From positions 744,001 to 808,000 of the forward strand of contig JASGKH010000002.1 of assembly GCA_047600785.1 (NCBI GenBank): a stretch of DNA of 64,000 nt. Reading direction: 5' to 3'. The position numbers and the translations under genes are program-made. This document shows positions 1 to 8,045 of the stretch, one piece after another (positions within the stretch are counted from its first letter, which is position 1; each line of letters starts with the position of its first letter). The notes below the pieces were generated by a model. The model did not search any database, was not told where the DNA came from, and saw only the letters and a list, made by a program, of their open reading frames with translations. The stretch comes from Breznakibacter sp047600785 (GTDB lineage Bacteria > Bacteroidota > Bacteroidia > Bacteroidales > Marinilabiliaceae).

Positions 1-567
1 ATAAACCATCAGTACTAGATAAAACCCTTTCATGGCCGGGTCTTGCTTCCATGTGTAGGAACGGTACACCAAAAAGGCCAATAAAATTAACCCTCCTAAG
101 GCCATGGGGAAAAGCAAAAAGTAACTTTGGCCAAGTGCCAAAGTGCCGCCAATCATCCCTTTAAAAATAGTAAAGACAATGTTGAAAAACACAAATAATC
201 CCAGGATAAATCCCTTTTTTGTTTTGATAAAATTATTGAATACAACTGGATTATCTACTCGTATGTAAGGATAATCTATCCGTCTGTTGAAAAAACGATA
301 GGCAAGAATTAGCATCAGTGTACCCAATGCGAAATATCCCAACACAATCATGGCCTTTTCATTGTTCATGGGAGTAAAAATGTTACGCGTATAGACAACT
401 TTTACCCAATCAGCTTTGTTTTCCAACACGGCGTTATACCGAGAGACACCTGTACTCCAGAAGAAAACGACGGGGAGGAAAATAAATTCGTCGTTGTACT
501 TTCTAAAATGTATGTATGCAAGGATTAATAATCCCAATGCAAGGTATTCGTATACGGCAATGGTCAT
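1..567 (-). CDS. Polytopic membrane protein, possible polysaccharide polymerase (partial)
   Basis: This reading frame starts at the ATG whose complement is at 565-567 and runs off the left edge, so only about 189 N-terminal residues are visible. It is strongly hydrophobic: I count about five membrane-spanning stretches, separated by short charged loops such as KADWVKVVYTRN and NRRIDYPYIRVDN. There are no enzymatic motifs. Its place at the end of a run of glycosyltransferases, together with a Wzx-like flippase at 8-9.6 kb and no other polymerase in the locus, suggests a Wzy/EpsG-like polymerase that joins repeat units. That function is inferred from context, since such polymerases share almost no sequence. 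It could equally be an unrelated membrane protein. The stop codon lies outside the window. Confidence 0.6.
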   Translation of the reverse strand, partial: MTIAVYEYLALGLLILAYIHFRKYNDEFIFLPVVFFWSTGVSRYNAVLENKADWVKVVYTRNIFTPMNNEKAMIVLGYFALGTLMLILAYRFFNRRIDYPYIRVDNPVVFNNFIKTKKGFILGLFVFFNIVFTIFKGMIGGTLALGQSYFLLFPMALGGLILLAFLVYRSYTWKQDPAMKGFYLVLMVY

Positions 568-701
568 TTTTTATGATTAAAGATTTGGGTAGATAAATGA
601 AGATGTGTCTTTTTTGATATATTTTAGTATTGAATGTAAGGTAAAAGGTAGATTACTCTGAATCTAAAATTCTTAATTCAAAACTTTACCCATAATATCA
701 T

Positions 702-1898
702 CTACTTTTGTCTTTGATTGAATGACCCAATTACCTTATTTGTTTGCTTGTTCCAATCAACATCTGCAAAAAATGTATCCCATTGTGGGGTAAATTTTTC
801 TGTTTCCAAGCGGGTAAAGGCTTTTGACAGCGCATTGGCATCGTCGGCTTTGCATTTAATGCCGAGTTGATAGTTTACTACTGTCTCAGTGAGTGCATTG
901 GGTAAATCTGACACCAAAACGGGTTTGCGTAATGGTGTGGTTTGGTTTAGTATGCCACTTTGCGCATGGAACGACGAGGCATAATACAATAGCACCCAAT
1001 CTATTGAACCGATCACTGCTGTCATTTCCGGTTCGCTCAAGTAACGGTCAATCCACATTACACGATCGCCAATGCCTAATTTTGACGCCATGTTTTTTAA
1101 GCTCTGAACGTCCATTTGACTGTTGGCGGCACTGCCTGCCACCACCAAGCACAAGTGTGGGTGTTGTTCCAAGACTTGCATCACCAAACGGTAGTTCTTC
1201 TCCTCGCGGATATGTCCTACAATGCCCAGTGCGAGTTGGAAAGGCGCTGTAAAAGCATTTACAGTTTCCAACATATCCTTTTCGGGGGGAGGTAGCTGGT
1301 ACAATCCGTGTTCAACACGTAGGTAACAGGTTTTACCATTGGCGGTATAATAGGGGCGTTGCGGCAGGTTACCGTGGTGCAATCCCAAGTCCATACTGTG
1401 CATCATCTGTTTCATGCACCAACTTGATATTTGGGGCGAGGGAGGGTATGCATCCCTATCGGCGTCGTGGAGAAACACCCCTGTTTTGTGTTTTCTTAAA
1501 AAAACACGAAAAAGAGGCGACCACAACGGGGCACTCATTTGTTCAAAGTCGTTGAGTAGGATGAAAGAAGAACTGTCTGAGTGCCTGTGTGCCTGAGTTT
1601 CAGAGTGGCTGGTTTGGAGGTTCAAGTTCTTAATTTCTTGACATCTTTCTGCTTTCTTCACATGCCACAATAATCTCAATGGGTTTACAAAGTGTCGATA
1701 GAGGAAATGGATTCTGCTGCCAGGTTTGTTATCGGGTACCAGCACTTTTTTTACACCTTCGCCATCAAATGTCGCATTTAGAGGAAGTAGAAGGGTGACG
1801 CTCGCCACTTCCGGGTGTTGGCGGTAGGCGTGGTAAAGTTCTATGGCATATTTGTAACATCCACCGTGTGAGGAGGATTCGTAGAGGATAATGTGCAT
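702..1898 (-). CDS. Glycosyltransferase, GT4-like (GT-B fold)
   Basis: The 398-residue product has the two-domain plan of GT-B enzymes. The N-terminal half (1-210) opens with a short beta strand, MHIILYESSSHGGC, the usual acceptor-side Rossmann start. The C-terminal half has features of the nucleotide-sugar domain: LALGIVGHIREEKNY near residue 224, a strand ending LCLVVAGSA near 250, GDRVMWIDRYLSEPEM near 277, and a donor-binding segment with FHAQSGILNQTTPLRKPVLVSDLP near 315-340. No signal peptide is present, so it is probably a cytosolic enzyme working at the inner membrane face. It would transfer a sugar from an activated donor to the lipid-linked repeat unit; donor and acceptor cannot be read from sequence. 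It lies 134 bp upstream of the partial membrane gene and is followed on its 5' side by a 950-bp scar of repeats. Confidence 0.8.
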   Translation of the reverse strand: MHIILYESSSHGGCYKYAIELYHAYRQHPEVASVTLLLPLNATFDGEGVKKVLVPDNKPGSRIHFLYRHFVNPLRLLWHVKKAERCQEIKNLNLQTSHSETQAHRHSDSSSFILLNDFEQMSAPLWSPLFRVFLRKHKTGVFLHDADRDAYPPSPQISSWCMKQMMHSMDLGLHHGNLPQRPYYTANGKTCYLRVEHGLYQLPPPEKDMLETVNAFTAPFQLALGIVGHIREEKNYRLVMQVLEQHPHLCLVVAGSAANSQMDVQSLKNMASKLGIGDRVMWIDRYLSEPEMTAVIGSIDWVLLYYASSFHAQSGILNQTTPLRKPVLVSDLPNALTETVVNYQLGIKCKADDANALSKAFTRLETEKFTPQWDTFFADVDWNKQTNKVIGSFNQRQK

Positions 1899-1919
1899 GG
1901 GGTGTTTTATGATTGGGGA

Positions 1920-1987
1920 CGGGTTAAAGCCAATCCTTATAAGATGTATCCGTCTTTCCGGGACTATATAGATTATACCAGTGACTT
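1920..1987. repeat. REP-like repeat, copy 1 (degenerate)
   Basis: This is the first of four related elements surrounding a dead transposase. It shares the core GGTTAAA..ATCCTTATAAGATGTAT followed by CCGTCTTTCCGGGACTATA. The first hairpin arm is damaged (CTTTCCGGGA) and the second dyad, GAGCC/GGCTC in other copies, is barely recognisable here. Confidence 0.6.
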
Positions 1988-2003
1988 GACTTTGTTTTGT
2001 GCG

Positions 2004-2090
2004 GACGGGTTAAAAACCATCTTTACAGGATGTATCGTCCCACCGGGACTGCTAGACTAGAGCCAGTGGCTCGCCCTATCTTGTAAGGCT
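2004..2090. repeat. REP-like repeat, copy 2
   Basis: The element reads CGGGTTAAAAACCATC, then TGTATCGTCCCACCGGGACT, then AGAGCCAGTGGCTCGCCC and ATCTTGTAAGG. It contains two small dyads: GTCCC-ACC-GGGAC and GAGCC-AGT-GGCTC. The paired-hairpin structure and the location beside a Y1 transposase remnant match REP sequences mobilised by RAYT transposases. Confidence 0.7.
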
Positions 2091-2128
2091 AGAATTTACT
2101 CCAGTCCCAATCACCTCTCATCACCCCA

Positions 2129-2530
2129 CTATATCAAGTCCTCAAACAAATATCGTTCGTCGTAAGTTATGTGGTGGTGCTCCAAAGAATCAAGGTCCTC
2201 ATCTTTGAAGGTTTGTTCCTGATGATGTGCCTCTTGATTGGCGATGTAACGGTACACTCTATCAATATGTGAATGGCTGTACGAAAACACGCCAAATCCT
2301 TCCTACCACTCAAACCTATGTGGTGTTAGACGATGGTCGTTAATGTACTTCGATGATTTTGCTTTCACCTCTTTCATGGTCTAGGATACAGAATCTACCG
2401 GTCACAATCCAAGGAAATAATATATATGGTCTTCTAGGCTGTTGACGATGATGGTTTTGTTGCTTGTCTCGTTGATCAGGTTACCTAAGATGCCTAATTA
2501 ATAATGGACGCCATTCTTTTTTGATGACTG
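2129..2530 (-). pseudogene. Dead REP-associated tyrosine (Y1, IS200-like) transposase
   Basis: Translating the minus strand with stops ignored gives a recognisable RAYT/IS200-like transposase. Near the left end, ending at the stop at 2129-2131, it reads MKEVKAKSSKYINDHRL, then HRFEW, a TAG stop, EGFGVFSYSHSHIDRVYRYI, then NQEAHHQEQTF, and finally YDERYLFEDLI. Further upstream the equivalent of the HUH motif region survives as NSLEDHIYYFLGL, followed by a TGA and another TAG. Intact relatives have a His-x-His pair in the HUH segment and a catalytic Tyr later; here HUH has decayed to HIY and the frame has at least three in-frame stops, so it is inactive. REP-like repeats flank it on both sides (1920-2090 and 2610-2780). 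Recognition is from remembered family motifs, not a search. Confidence 0.8.
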
Positions 2531-2609
2531 TATCTCAGTACTTGACCGCGAAGACGCATTGAACGTAGATCTGGTGGCAGGTTTGGCCATAGTGGGTGAG
2601 TTGAAGGAG

Positions 2610-2680
2610 ATTAAAACCCCATCCTTATAAAGATATATCGTCCCTCCGAGACTATACAGACCAGAGCCAGCGGCTCGATA
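2610..2680. repeat. REP-like repeat, copy 3
   Basis: This copy reads ATTAAAACCCCATCCTTATA, then ATATATCGTCCCTCCGAGAC, TATACAGACC and AGAGCCAGCGGCTCG. The second dyad, GAGCC-AGC-GGCTC, is intact; the first has one changed base (GTCCC/GAGAC). It has the same orientation as copies 1, 2 and 4. Confidence 0.7.
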
Positions 2681-2693
2681 GTGTTATGGGGGC

Positions 2694-2780
2694 TGGATTA
2701 AACCTATCCTTGCAACATGTGCCGTCCCTACGGGACTATTCAGGCCAGAGCCGGCGGCTCACCCCATCTTGTAAGGTTGG
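2694..2780. repeat. REP-like repeat, copy 4 (best preserved)
   Basis: This is the cleanest copy: GGATTAAACCTATCCTTGC, then GTGCCGTCCCTACGGGACTA, then CCAGAGCCGGCGGCTCACCC and ATCTTGTAAGG. Both hairpins are perfect (GTCCC-TAC-GGGAC and GAGCC-GGC-GGCTC). It lies just beyond the 3' end of the GT2 gene at 2846, so it may also act as a transcription stop or RNA stabiliser for that gene. Confidence 0.75.
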
Positions 2781-2845
2781 GATTCATTTCTGTCCCAGTC
2801 CAGCCCCAATCTCGTCCTAGCAACCAGAAACTAGTCACGCTCGAC

Positions 2846-3877
2846 TTATCCCTTCAACACCGCCCACAGTTTTCTACGTCCTTCTGCTTTTTTTACATCT
2901 TTATCTCGCATTCCCTTGAGGTAGCCTTTAATATATTGAATGCGGCTCAATTCCAATTGCCACAGAGCATTGACGAATGCAGGGAAGTTGTATTTTGATG
3001 ATTTCACGCATTGCCATCCCTGCCATGCATGTCTGTACGAACGTAAACCTATGGTAAAGGGGAGTAATAGCACCATAAACAGGGGATGAAGAAGACCGTA
3101 AGTAATTAAGACAGGCAAAAGGATAAATCCTGTAAAAAAGAAGTACCGGATGGCTGTCTCAATGGTTGTGCTCCAAAAGTTGCGATAGTTAATGCGGCTT
3201 TCTCCATCGCCCAATCCGTAACGGAATGCCTCTTTAGCAAAGGCTCGGTTGGTTTTGTGGCGCCCCCAATACACATAGGGTTGGTCCACCAGTTGGTACC
3301 TGAAACCATGCTTTTTCACCAGTTTCCAGAAGATGGTGTCATCGGCTGCCAGGGTGAGCCACTCCGGATACCCCCCTATGTGTTTCCACACATACTTTTT
3401 ATAGGCAATTGACCTGCTGGAAACTGAAAAGAACTCATTCATCACGACCGGATAACCTCTTTGCAGAATGTAATCTGATTTGGCTGCCAATGTTTGTACA
3501 TCAGCCTCTATGATTTCAAAAGCCCCCCCGCAAACTTCCAATGTTGTATCAAAATTGAATAATGGTGCAGTGATACTTTCAATCCATTGGGGATGAAATT
3601 GACAACCAAAATCGGTACTGACAATTAGCTCTGTTTTTGCTGCTGCGATGGCTAGGTTCCTGCCACGTGCTACGCTGCATCTGTTTTCCTGTAACAATAC
3701 AATGGGGGTAGCGGAACGTTTTTGCCATTCGTGCAGCATTTCCCAAGTACCATCGGTACTACCGGCATCGGTGATGATGATTTCGGTTGGTTGTATGGTT
3801 TGTACCTCCAAATCGGCAATGGTTTGGGGCAGGCGTTTTGCTTCATTAAATATAGTAGAGACGATGGTGAATTGCAT
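2846..3877 (-). CDS. Glycosyltransferase family 2 with C-terminal membrane segment
   Basis: The 343-residue protein begins with the classic GT2 (GT-A fold) nucleotide-binding strand, MQFTIVSTIFNEAKRLPQTI, followed by EIIITDAGSTDGTWEML, the usual (D/N)xGSxDGT motif near residues 35-45. It continues with GRNLAIAAAKTELIVSTDFG near 72-92, in which the TDFG segment sits where the metal-binding DxD usually lies. A strongly hydrophobic region at about 242-280 predicts one or two membrane helices, so the enzyme is probably tethered to the inner membrane. The substrate is unknown. Upstream, 35 bp separate it from the next minus-strand gene, consistent with one operon. Its base composition is closer to the genome average than the AT-rich genes that precede it. 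Confidence 0.85.
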   Translation of the reverse strand: MQFTIVSTIFNEAKRLPQTIADLEVQTIQPTEIIITDAGSTDGTWEMLHEWQKRSATPIVLLQENRCSVARGRNLAIAAAKTELIVSTDFGCQFHPQWIESITAPLFNFDTTLEVCGGAFEIIEADVQTLAAKSDYILQRGYPVVMNEFFSVSSRSIAYKKYVWKHIGGYPEWLTLAADDTIFWKLVKKHGFRYQLVDQPYVYWGRHKTNRAFAKEAFRYGLGDGESRINYRNFWSTTIETAIRYFFFTGFILLPVLITYGLLHPLFMVLLLPFTIGLRSYRHAWQGWQCVKSSKYNFPAFVNALWQLELSRIQYIKGYLKGMRDKDVKKAEGRRKLWAVLKG

Positions 3878-3912
3878 GATTGAAGAATGCTAGTTGAGCT
3901 TTAATTGGTGCA

Positions 3913-4770
3913 TTATTTTTGTTTGATAATTGTCTTTGTAAACAATATACGGAACATTCGTTTTACATTTTTTATGAATAGAAGTTCTGCTAGGATTGGT
4001 AAATATTGTAAAATGCTTATTGATTTGATTAATTTAAATGGATTTAATTGATGTGTTTTATCTAAATCCTTTTTTAATATCATATATCTTTCCCGATGCG
4101 TTAGTGTCACAAATTTCATTTTTCTATACCAATAGCGTGTATACCACATGTGATGACAAAATGGCTCTCCATTATTAAGATGAAGTGTTGTGCTGTTGTA
4201 TTTTTCAAAATATCCAGCACTAATATGTTCAATTTTGTAGCTTTTTAATAGGTAATTCCAAAAGAAATTATAATATGGCTCAGTTTCAATCTCATGAGTA
4301 GGTACATTGGACAATCGCAAGTTGAGATCTTTGAATTGGAGATTAATATCAAAGTTATTCCATATTGTTTCTAAATCAGAAATTTTCCCAATCATGAAAA
4401 AACTGTTTAGAGCATTAGGATTAGCGCCCCTTATGGGGTACATATTATCTGTTGGGCCAATGAGCGAAGCATTTAGATATTCAATTCTTTCAATACATTC
4501 AATAATCCCTTGTTTATTCGTAATAAAACAATCTTCATCGATGTGTACAAAATATTTATGAGTTGTTTTATGTCTTATCGCTTCCCATATAAAATCGTAC
4601 CAAACACATTTTTGCCCAAGAGCAAAGTTCCAGCGGTGATTTCCGTTAATCAATATTTTTTGAGACTGAGGGAATTGTTTTTTTATCAAGTATTGTTGGT
4701 AAAAAAGCCAAATAGAACCAATAGTGGGTGTTAAGAATAATATATCTTTTTCATCGATTTTTGAGCTCAT
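3913..4770 (-). CDS. Unassigned transferase-like protein of the polysaccharide locus
   Basis: The 285-residue product does not match a family I can name with confidence. It opens with MSSKIDEKDILFLTPTIGS, resembling the first beta strand of a GT-A nucleotide-sugar domain. Near residues 78-82 it has KYFVHIDEDCFIT, where DED fits the metal-binding DxD signature of GT-A glycosyltransferases. Aromatic-rich stretches follow (PYYNFFWNYLL, HHMWYTRYWYRKM). There is no signal peptide; the last 40 residues are basic and hydrophobic and may touch the membrane. It lies between two GT2 genes in one orientation and is very AT-rich, in line with recent acquisition. A glycosyltransferase is the most likely role; the donor and acceptor are not predictable. 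Confidence 0.6.
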   Translation of the reverse strand: MSSKIDEKDILFLTPTIGSIWLFYQQYLIKKQFPQSQKILINGNHRWNFALGQKCVWYDFIWEAIRHKTTHKYFVHIDEDCFITNKQGIIECIERIEYLNASLIGPTDNMYPIRGANPNALNSFFMIGKISDLETIWNNFDINLQFKDLNLRLSNVPTHEIETEPYYNFFWNYLLKSYKIEHISAGYFEKYNSTTLHLNNGEPFCHHMWYTRYWYRKMKFVTLTHRERYMILKKDLDKTHQLNPFKLIKSISILQYLPILAELLFIKNVKRMFRILFTKTIIKQK

Positions 4771-4875
4771 ATTAATGTTTGTTTAATATGTATAATTTGT
4801 TTAAGGCATTGATTGTTAGTTGCTTGATTTGAGATCGATTATGTGAATTAATGGTGTTCTGACTATTAAAATCAC

Positions 4876-5335
4876 ATGAATTACTATCCAATCAACCTAT
4901 CTGACAGCCAATGGATGCTTTTAAAGTGGGGGTATCAAACGGCAAGCGTAAAAGAAAGCATTCTTTGCGAGATATTTTCAATGCTGTCTTTATCTTTTAA
5001 CGGTTGTGTGGTACATATTATAATCGTTCACGACTGCAAGGCTGAATTTGATGTAATTACCAGGTTGAAAAGTCGTTTTGACAGGCTTGTTTAGATCGTG
5101 GCATAGATTAGCAAAACCAAAGCTGCGTTCGACTTTGGTTTTGGGAGATTGTATTGTGGCTCGATGAGTTGTCCAAGTTTATGGTAATCCCCAAACGATG
5201 AGTGGTTGAGAGGATATTTGCTTGGCTTGAAAGTTACCGTAATGATAAAATAAAGATTTTGAATATCTGACAGATCTCAGCGAAACGATGATATAGCTTG
5301 CCATGATAAAATTGATGCTTAATAGAGTCAAATAA
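4876..5335 (+). pseudogene. Dead IS5-family transposase remnant
   Basis: An open fragment begins MNYYPINLSDSQWMLLKWGY and continues ILCEIFSMLSLSFNGC, the usual N-terminal start of IS5-family (IS402-like, DUF4096) transposases, where the pattern is YPTDLxDxQW..I followed by REIxNAIxYxLxTGC. The middle is missing. From about 5190 the C-terminal end reappears: VIPKR, a TGA stop where Trp is expected, then VVERIFAWLESYRN. After a frame change it reads DFEYLTDLSETMI, a TAG stop, and LAMIKLMLNRVK ending at 5335. This is the usual RWVVERTFAWL ... SExMIxLAMIxLMLxR tail. The large internal deletion, stops and frameshift show it is dead. I did not find clear terminal inverted repeats. It interrupts the run of minus-strand glycosyltransferase genes. 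Confidence 0.75.
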
Positions 5336-5385
5336 CTAAATTTAAACAGTTTCTAAGCTAATAGTATTTATTCTTTATATGCTTG

Positions 5386-6336
5386 TTATAAATTGTTTAA
5401 AAAATATTGGATTATAGTTGAATTATTTAATGGACCATACATTTTTTGCCAGTTTGTTCCAGTTTTGATTCTACCAATTTTTGATAAAATTCGTTCAAAA
5501 AGTATGTATAAATAATCTGAATGCTTTAATTCAGGTGAGCTACTAAATTTACATAGGAAATATTTATATGAAGCAATTAGTCCTTTTAAACGAAGCAGAT
5601 AGTATTTTGGAACTCTATCTTTTTTTGCACACTCTTCAATTATATAAAATGCATTTAATCCATCTTTTGTTCTTGAAATAGAATTTACATGCAAATCGGT
5701 TATTTGTTGTTGGTGCTGACGATAGATTACGCATGTTTGATTTTCGTGAATAGGATTTGGAGCATATTTTCCTAATCTATACCAATATTCTTTATCTTCG
5801 TGTGGCATTAAGTCTTCTCGCCAAGGTCCAATTTCTTCGATTAATTCACGGGTGAAAAGGCACGATTGAGTGATAGCACACCATCCTTGCACGATTAGAT
5901 AACTGAGAGGCTTATTAGGTAAAGGGTAATATTGCATGACTACATCTGTTGCAATCCAGTGCCCATCTTCAAATTTTGCTGGTAGATAGGGGCCATAAAC
6001 AATTTTTCTACTTACATTATTTTTTAATAAATTATATTGTATTTCTAATTTGTTTTTTGTCATTAAATCATCAGAATCGAAGAATTGAATAAATTCACCT
6101 GACGAATGTTTAAATCCTGTATTTCTTGCAGATCCAGGTCCTTTACCTGTATTTACTATAACGCTGATAGTATTGCCAAAAGTAGCTTCAAGATATTCAA
6201 TGGTTCCATCAGTGCTGTGATCATCGACAACAATTATCTCATAAGGTTGTATGCTTTGGTTTAATAGATTATTAATTGTTGAATCGATAAGATGTTTTCT
6301 GTTAAAAGTTGGTATGATTACGCTTATTTTTGACAT
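5386..6336 (-). CDS. Glycosyltransferase family 2
   Basis: The 316-residue protein carries the full N-terminal GT-A core: MSKISVIIPTFNRKHLIDST, then EIIVVDDHSTDGTIEYLEAT at 34-53, PGSARNTGFKHSSGEFIQFF near 67-86, and the metal-binding FDSDDLM immediately after it. Beyond the DxD the segment APNPIHENQTCVIYRQH resembles the acceptor-side loop of GT2 enzymes. There is no membrane helix, so it is probably a soluble or peripheral cytosolic enzyme. Its start overlaps the 3' end of the GT4 gene (6324-7451) by 13 bp, implying translational coupling. Base use is very AT-rich compared with genes to the right. The sugar transferred cannot be read from sequence. Confidence 0.88.
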   Translation of the reverse strand: MSKISVIIPTFNRKHLIDSTINNLLNQSIQPYEIIVVDDHSTDGTIEYLEATFGNTISVIVNTGKGPGSARNTGFKHSSGEFIQFFDSDDLMTKNKLEIQYNLLKNNVSRKIVYGPYLPAKFEDGHWIATDVVMQYYPLPNKPLSYLIVQGWCAITQSCLFTRELIEEIGPWREDLMPHEDKEYWYRLGKYAPNPIHENQTCVIYRQHQQQITDLHVNSISRTKDGLNAFYIIEECAKKDRVPKYYLLRLKGLIASYKYFLCKFSSSPELKHSDYLYILFERILSKIGRIKTGTNWQKMYGPLNNSTIIQYFLNNL

Positions 6337-7451
6337 ATTCTTTGAAATATTTTAATGTAATTATGTCTAATTGTACTCCAATCAAACTTATTTACAACGT
6401 TTTCTTTTATTTTATCAATGCTAGGATATTGATATCCGTTTATTAATACGTTATTGATTGCCCTTTCTAACTCACCTTTTTGAGACATAGTGATATACAG
6501 AGCTGTGTCATTAGCAATTTCTCGAAATCCTACAAATTCATGTAGAATACATTTACATCCATACGATAAAGCTTCAACTATTGAACGTCCAAAGCCTTCA
6601 AACAAACTAGCATGAATAAATAAATCTGCAATTTGGTAATATTTATTCACCTCATGAGGGGTAACTGTTTTAATAATGAGTTTTTTTTTGATTATTAAAT
6701 GTTGAAATGCAGTTTGGATCTCATATGATTCATTTGTAATTTGACCAATACAAATTAAAATAGCGTTATTGTTTATAAGAAAGCTCTCGGATTCTTCTAT
6801 GATGTAATTTATTCGTTTGTGATGGCTGTTGATTGCTCCAACGGCTAAAAGAATTATTTTATCAGAATATCCTAAATCAATTTTAAGCTTAGATTTTTCA
6901 TTATCATTTAAGATAATGGTATCTTTCAAATAGAAGCCATTGGGGATTATGTCCATTTTTTGGGGTGATACTCCATTCTCAATGCCAATATCAAATGTCC
7001 ATTTTACCTTTTGTTGTATAAAATCACATCTGTCTTTGTAAACTTCAGGAGGATATGGAGCCCCATTTGAAAAAAAAAGTTTGTATTTTAAGTTTAATTT
7101 TTTCCTTGCATGAAAAAGAAAATTACCAAGTCTTGGCTCTGTATAATATACAACGTTTGGTTGTTTTATTAATATCCATGGTAATAACATAATTGCGAAT
7201 GATACTTCATGTACAAAATCTGCATAATTTTCAGACTTCAATTTTTTTATAAGATTGTATAGCTTAGATCCTCTGTGAATATATTTTACTGTGATGCGTT
7301 TTTTCTTATTAAAATTTGTAGTTGACTGCTGTGCTATATACGTTTCAATTTCAGGTTCTTTCGATATTTCAACAAATAATTGATCTGCAGAAACTTCAAA
7401 ACCTCTTTTAATTTTGCCTAATGAAGTGCATATGATTAGTACTTTTATCAT
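6324..7451 (-). CDS. Glycosyltransferase family 4
   Basis: The 375-residue product has a GT-B layout. The N-terminal domain starts MIKVLIICTSLGKIKRGFEV. The C-terminal domain holds the typical series: KIILLAVGAINSHHKRINYI near 196, AILICIGQI near 229, VTPHEVNKYYQIADLFIHAS near 260, and FEGFGRSIVEALSYGCKCIL near 284-303. The EGFGRSIVEALSYG segment is the GT4 EX7E-type donor phosphate and nucleotide-binding motif. No export signal is seen, so it should act on the cytosolic side of the inner membrane in repeat-unit assembly. It is 9 bp from the acyltransferase gene and overlaps the GT2 gene downstream, so the three are likely co-transcribed. It is AT-rich like its neighbours. Confidence 0.9.
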   Translation of the reverse strand: MIKVLIICTSLGKIKRGFEVSADQLFVEISKEPEIETYIAQQSTTNFNKKKRITVKYIHRGSKLYNLIKKLKSENYADFVHEVSFAIMLLPWILIKQPNVVYYTEPRLGNFLFHARKKLNLKYKLFFSNGAPYPPEVYKDRCDFIQQKVKWTFDIGIENGVSPQKMDIIPNGFYLKDTIILNDNEKSKLKIDLGYSDKIILLAVGAINSHHKRINYIIEESESFLINNNAILICIGQITNESYEIQTAFQHLIIKKKLIIKTVTPHEVNKYYQIADLFIHASLFEGFGRSIVEALSYGCKCILHEFVGFREIANDTALYITMSQKGELERAINNVLINGYQYPSIDKIKENVVNKFDWSTIRHNYIKIFQRICQK

Positions 7452-7460
7452 AGTAGGTAG

Positions 7461-8045
7461 TTATAAATTTGGCCATTTTTTTCCAAAAAAGAGTTCTTCA
7501 TTTTTCATATGATAGAATGTATCCATGTTTCTTTTTTTTATGACCCTTTGTTCTGAACCTACAACAATTTCACCAGGTAATACATTTTTAGAAACTACTG
7601 TCCCCATTCCAATAATAGCTCCATCTCCAATTTTTACACCAGGTATTACACATACATTCATTCCAATCCAAACACTTTCGCCTATTTCTACCGATTTATT
7701 GATATATGTATTGTCATAGGGGATTGCATTACCTTCGATGTTGTGATTAGCCGTGTATATAGTTATATTTCGAGATAATTGAGTGTTCCTTCCAATTTTT
7801 AGGCCTCCTAAACAAAATAGAAAGCAATTTGTTCCAATTCTTACATGATCACCTAATTCTAATCTTTCCGGATTATGAATTGTGATCGATCCATGAATGA
7901 TACAATTTGCTCCAGCTTTTCCAATCCTTTTGAGTTGTGACTTACCGATTACTTCTTGAAGTGAATAGTATATGAATCGTCCATATATGCTATATCCAAA
8001 TTTTATAAGAGGCTTAAGTGTATTGCTGATAATTAAATCTATCAT
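7461..8045 (-). CDS. Hexapeptide-repeat acyltransferase (WbbJ/Maa-like)
   Basis: The 194-residue protein is a left-handed beta-helix acyltransferase. It has hexapeptide periodicity across residues 45-165, seen in IIHGSITIHNPERLELGDHV, then IGTNCFLFCLGGLKIGRNTQ, VEIGESVWIGMNVCVIPGVK and IGDGAIIGMGTVVSKNVLPG. The likely catalytic His lies in IYTANHNIEG, as in WbbJ, Maa and CatB relatives. Members transfer acetyl or another acyl group from CoA to a sugar hydroxyl or amine. In this context it would O-acetylate a sugar of the surface polysaccharide; the precise substrate is unknown. The gene overlaps the flippase gene by 4 bp (ATGA type), a strong sign of translational coupling. It is AT-rich with the rest of the cassette. 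Confidence 0.9.
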   Translation of the reverse strand: MIDLIISNTLKPLIKFGYSIYGRFIYYSLQEVIGKSQLKRIGKAGANCIIHGSITIHNPERLELGDHVRIGTNCFLFCLGGLKIGRNTQLSRNITIYTANHNIEGNAIPYDNTYINKSVEIGESVWIGMNVCVIPGVKIGDGAIIGMGTVVSKNVLPGEIVVGSEQRVIKKRNMDTFYHMKNEELFFGKKWPNL

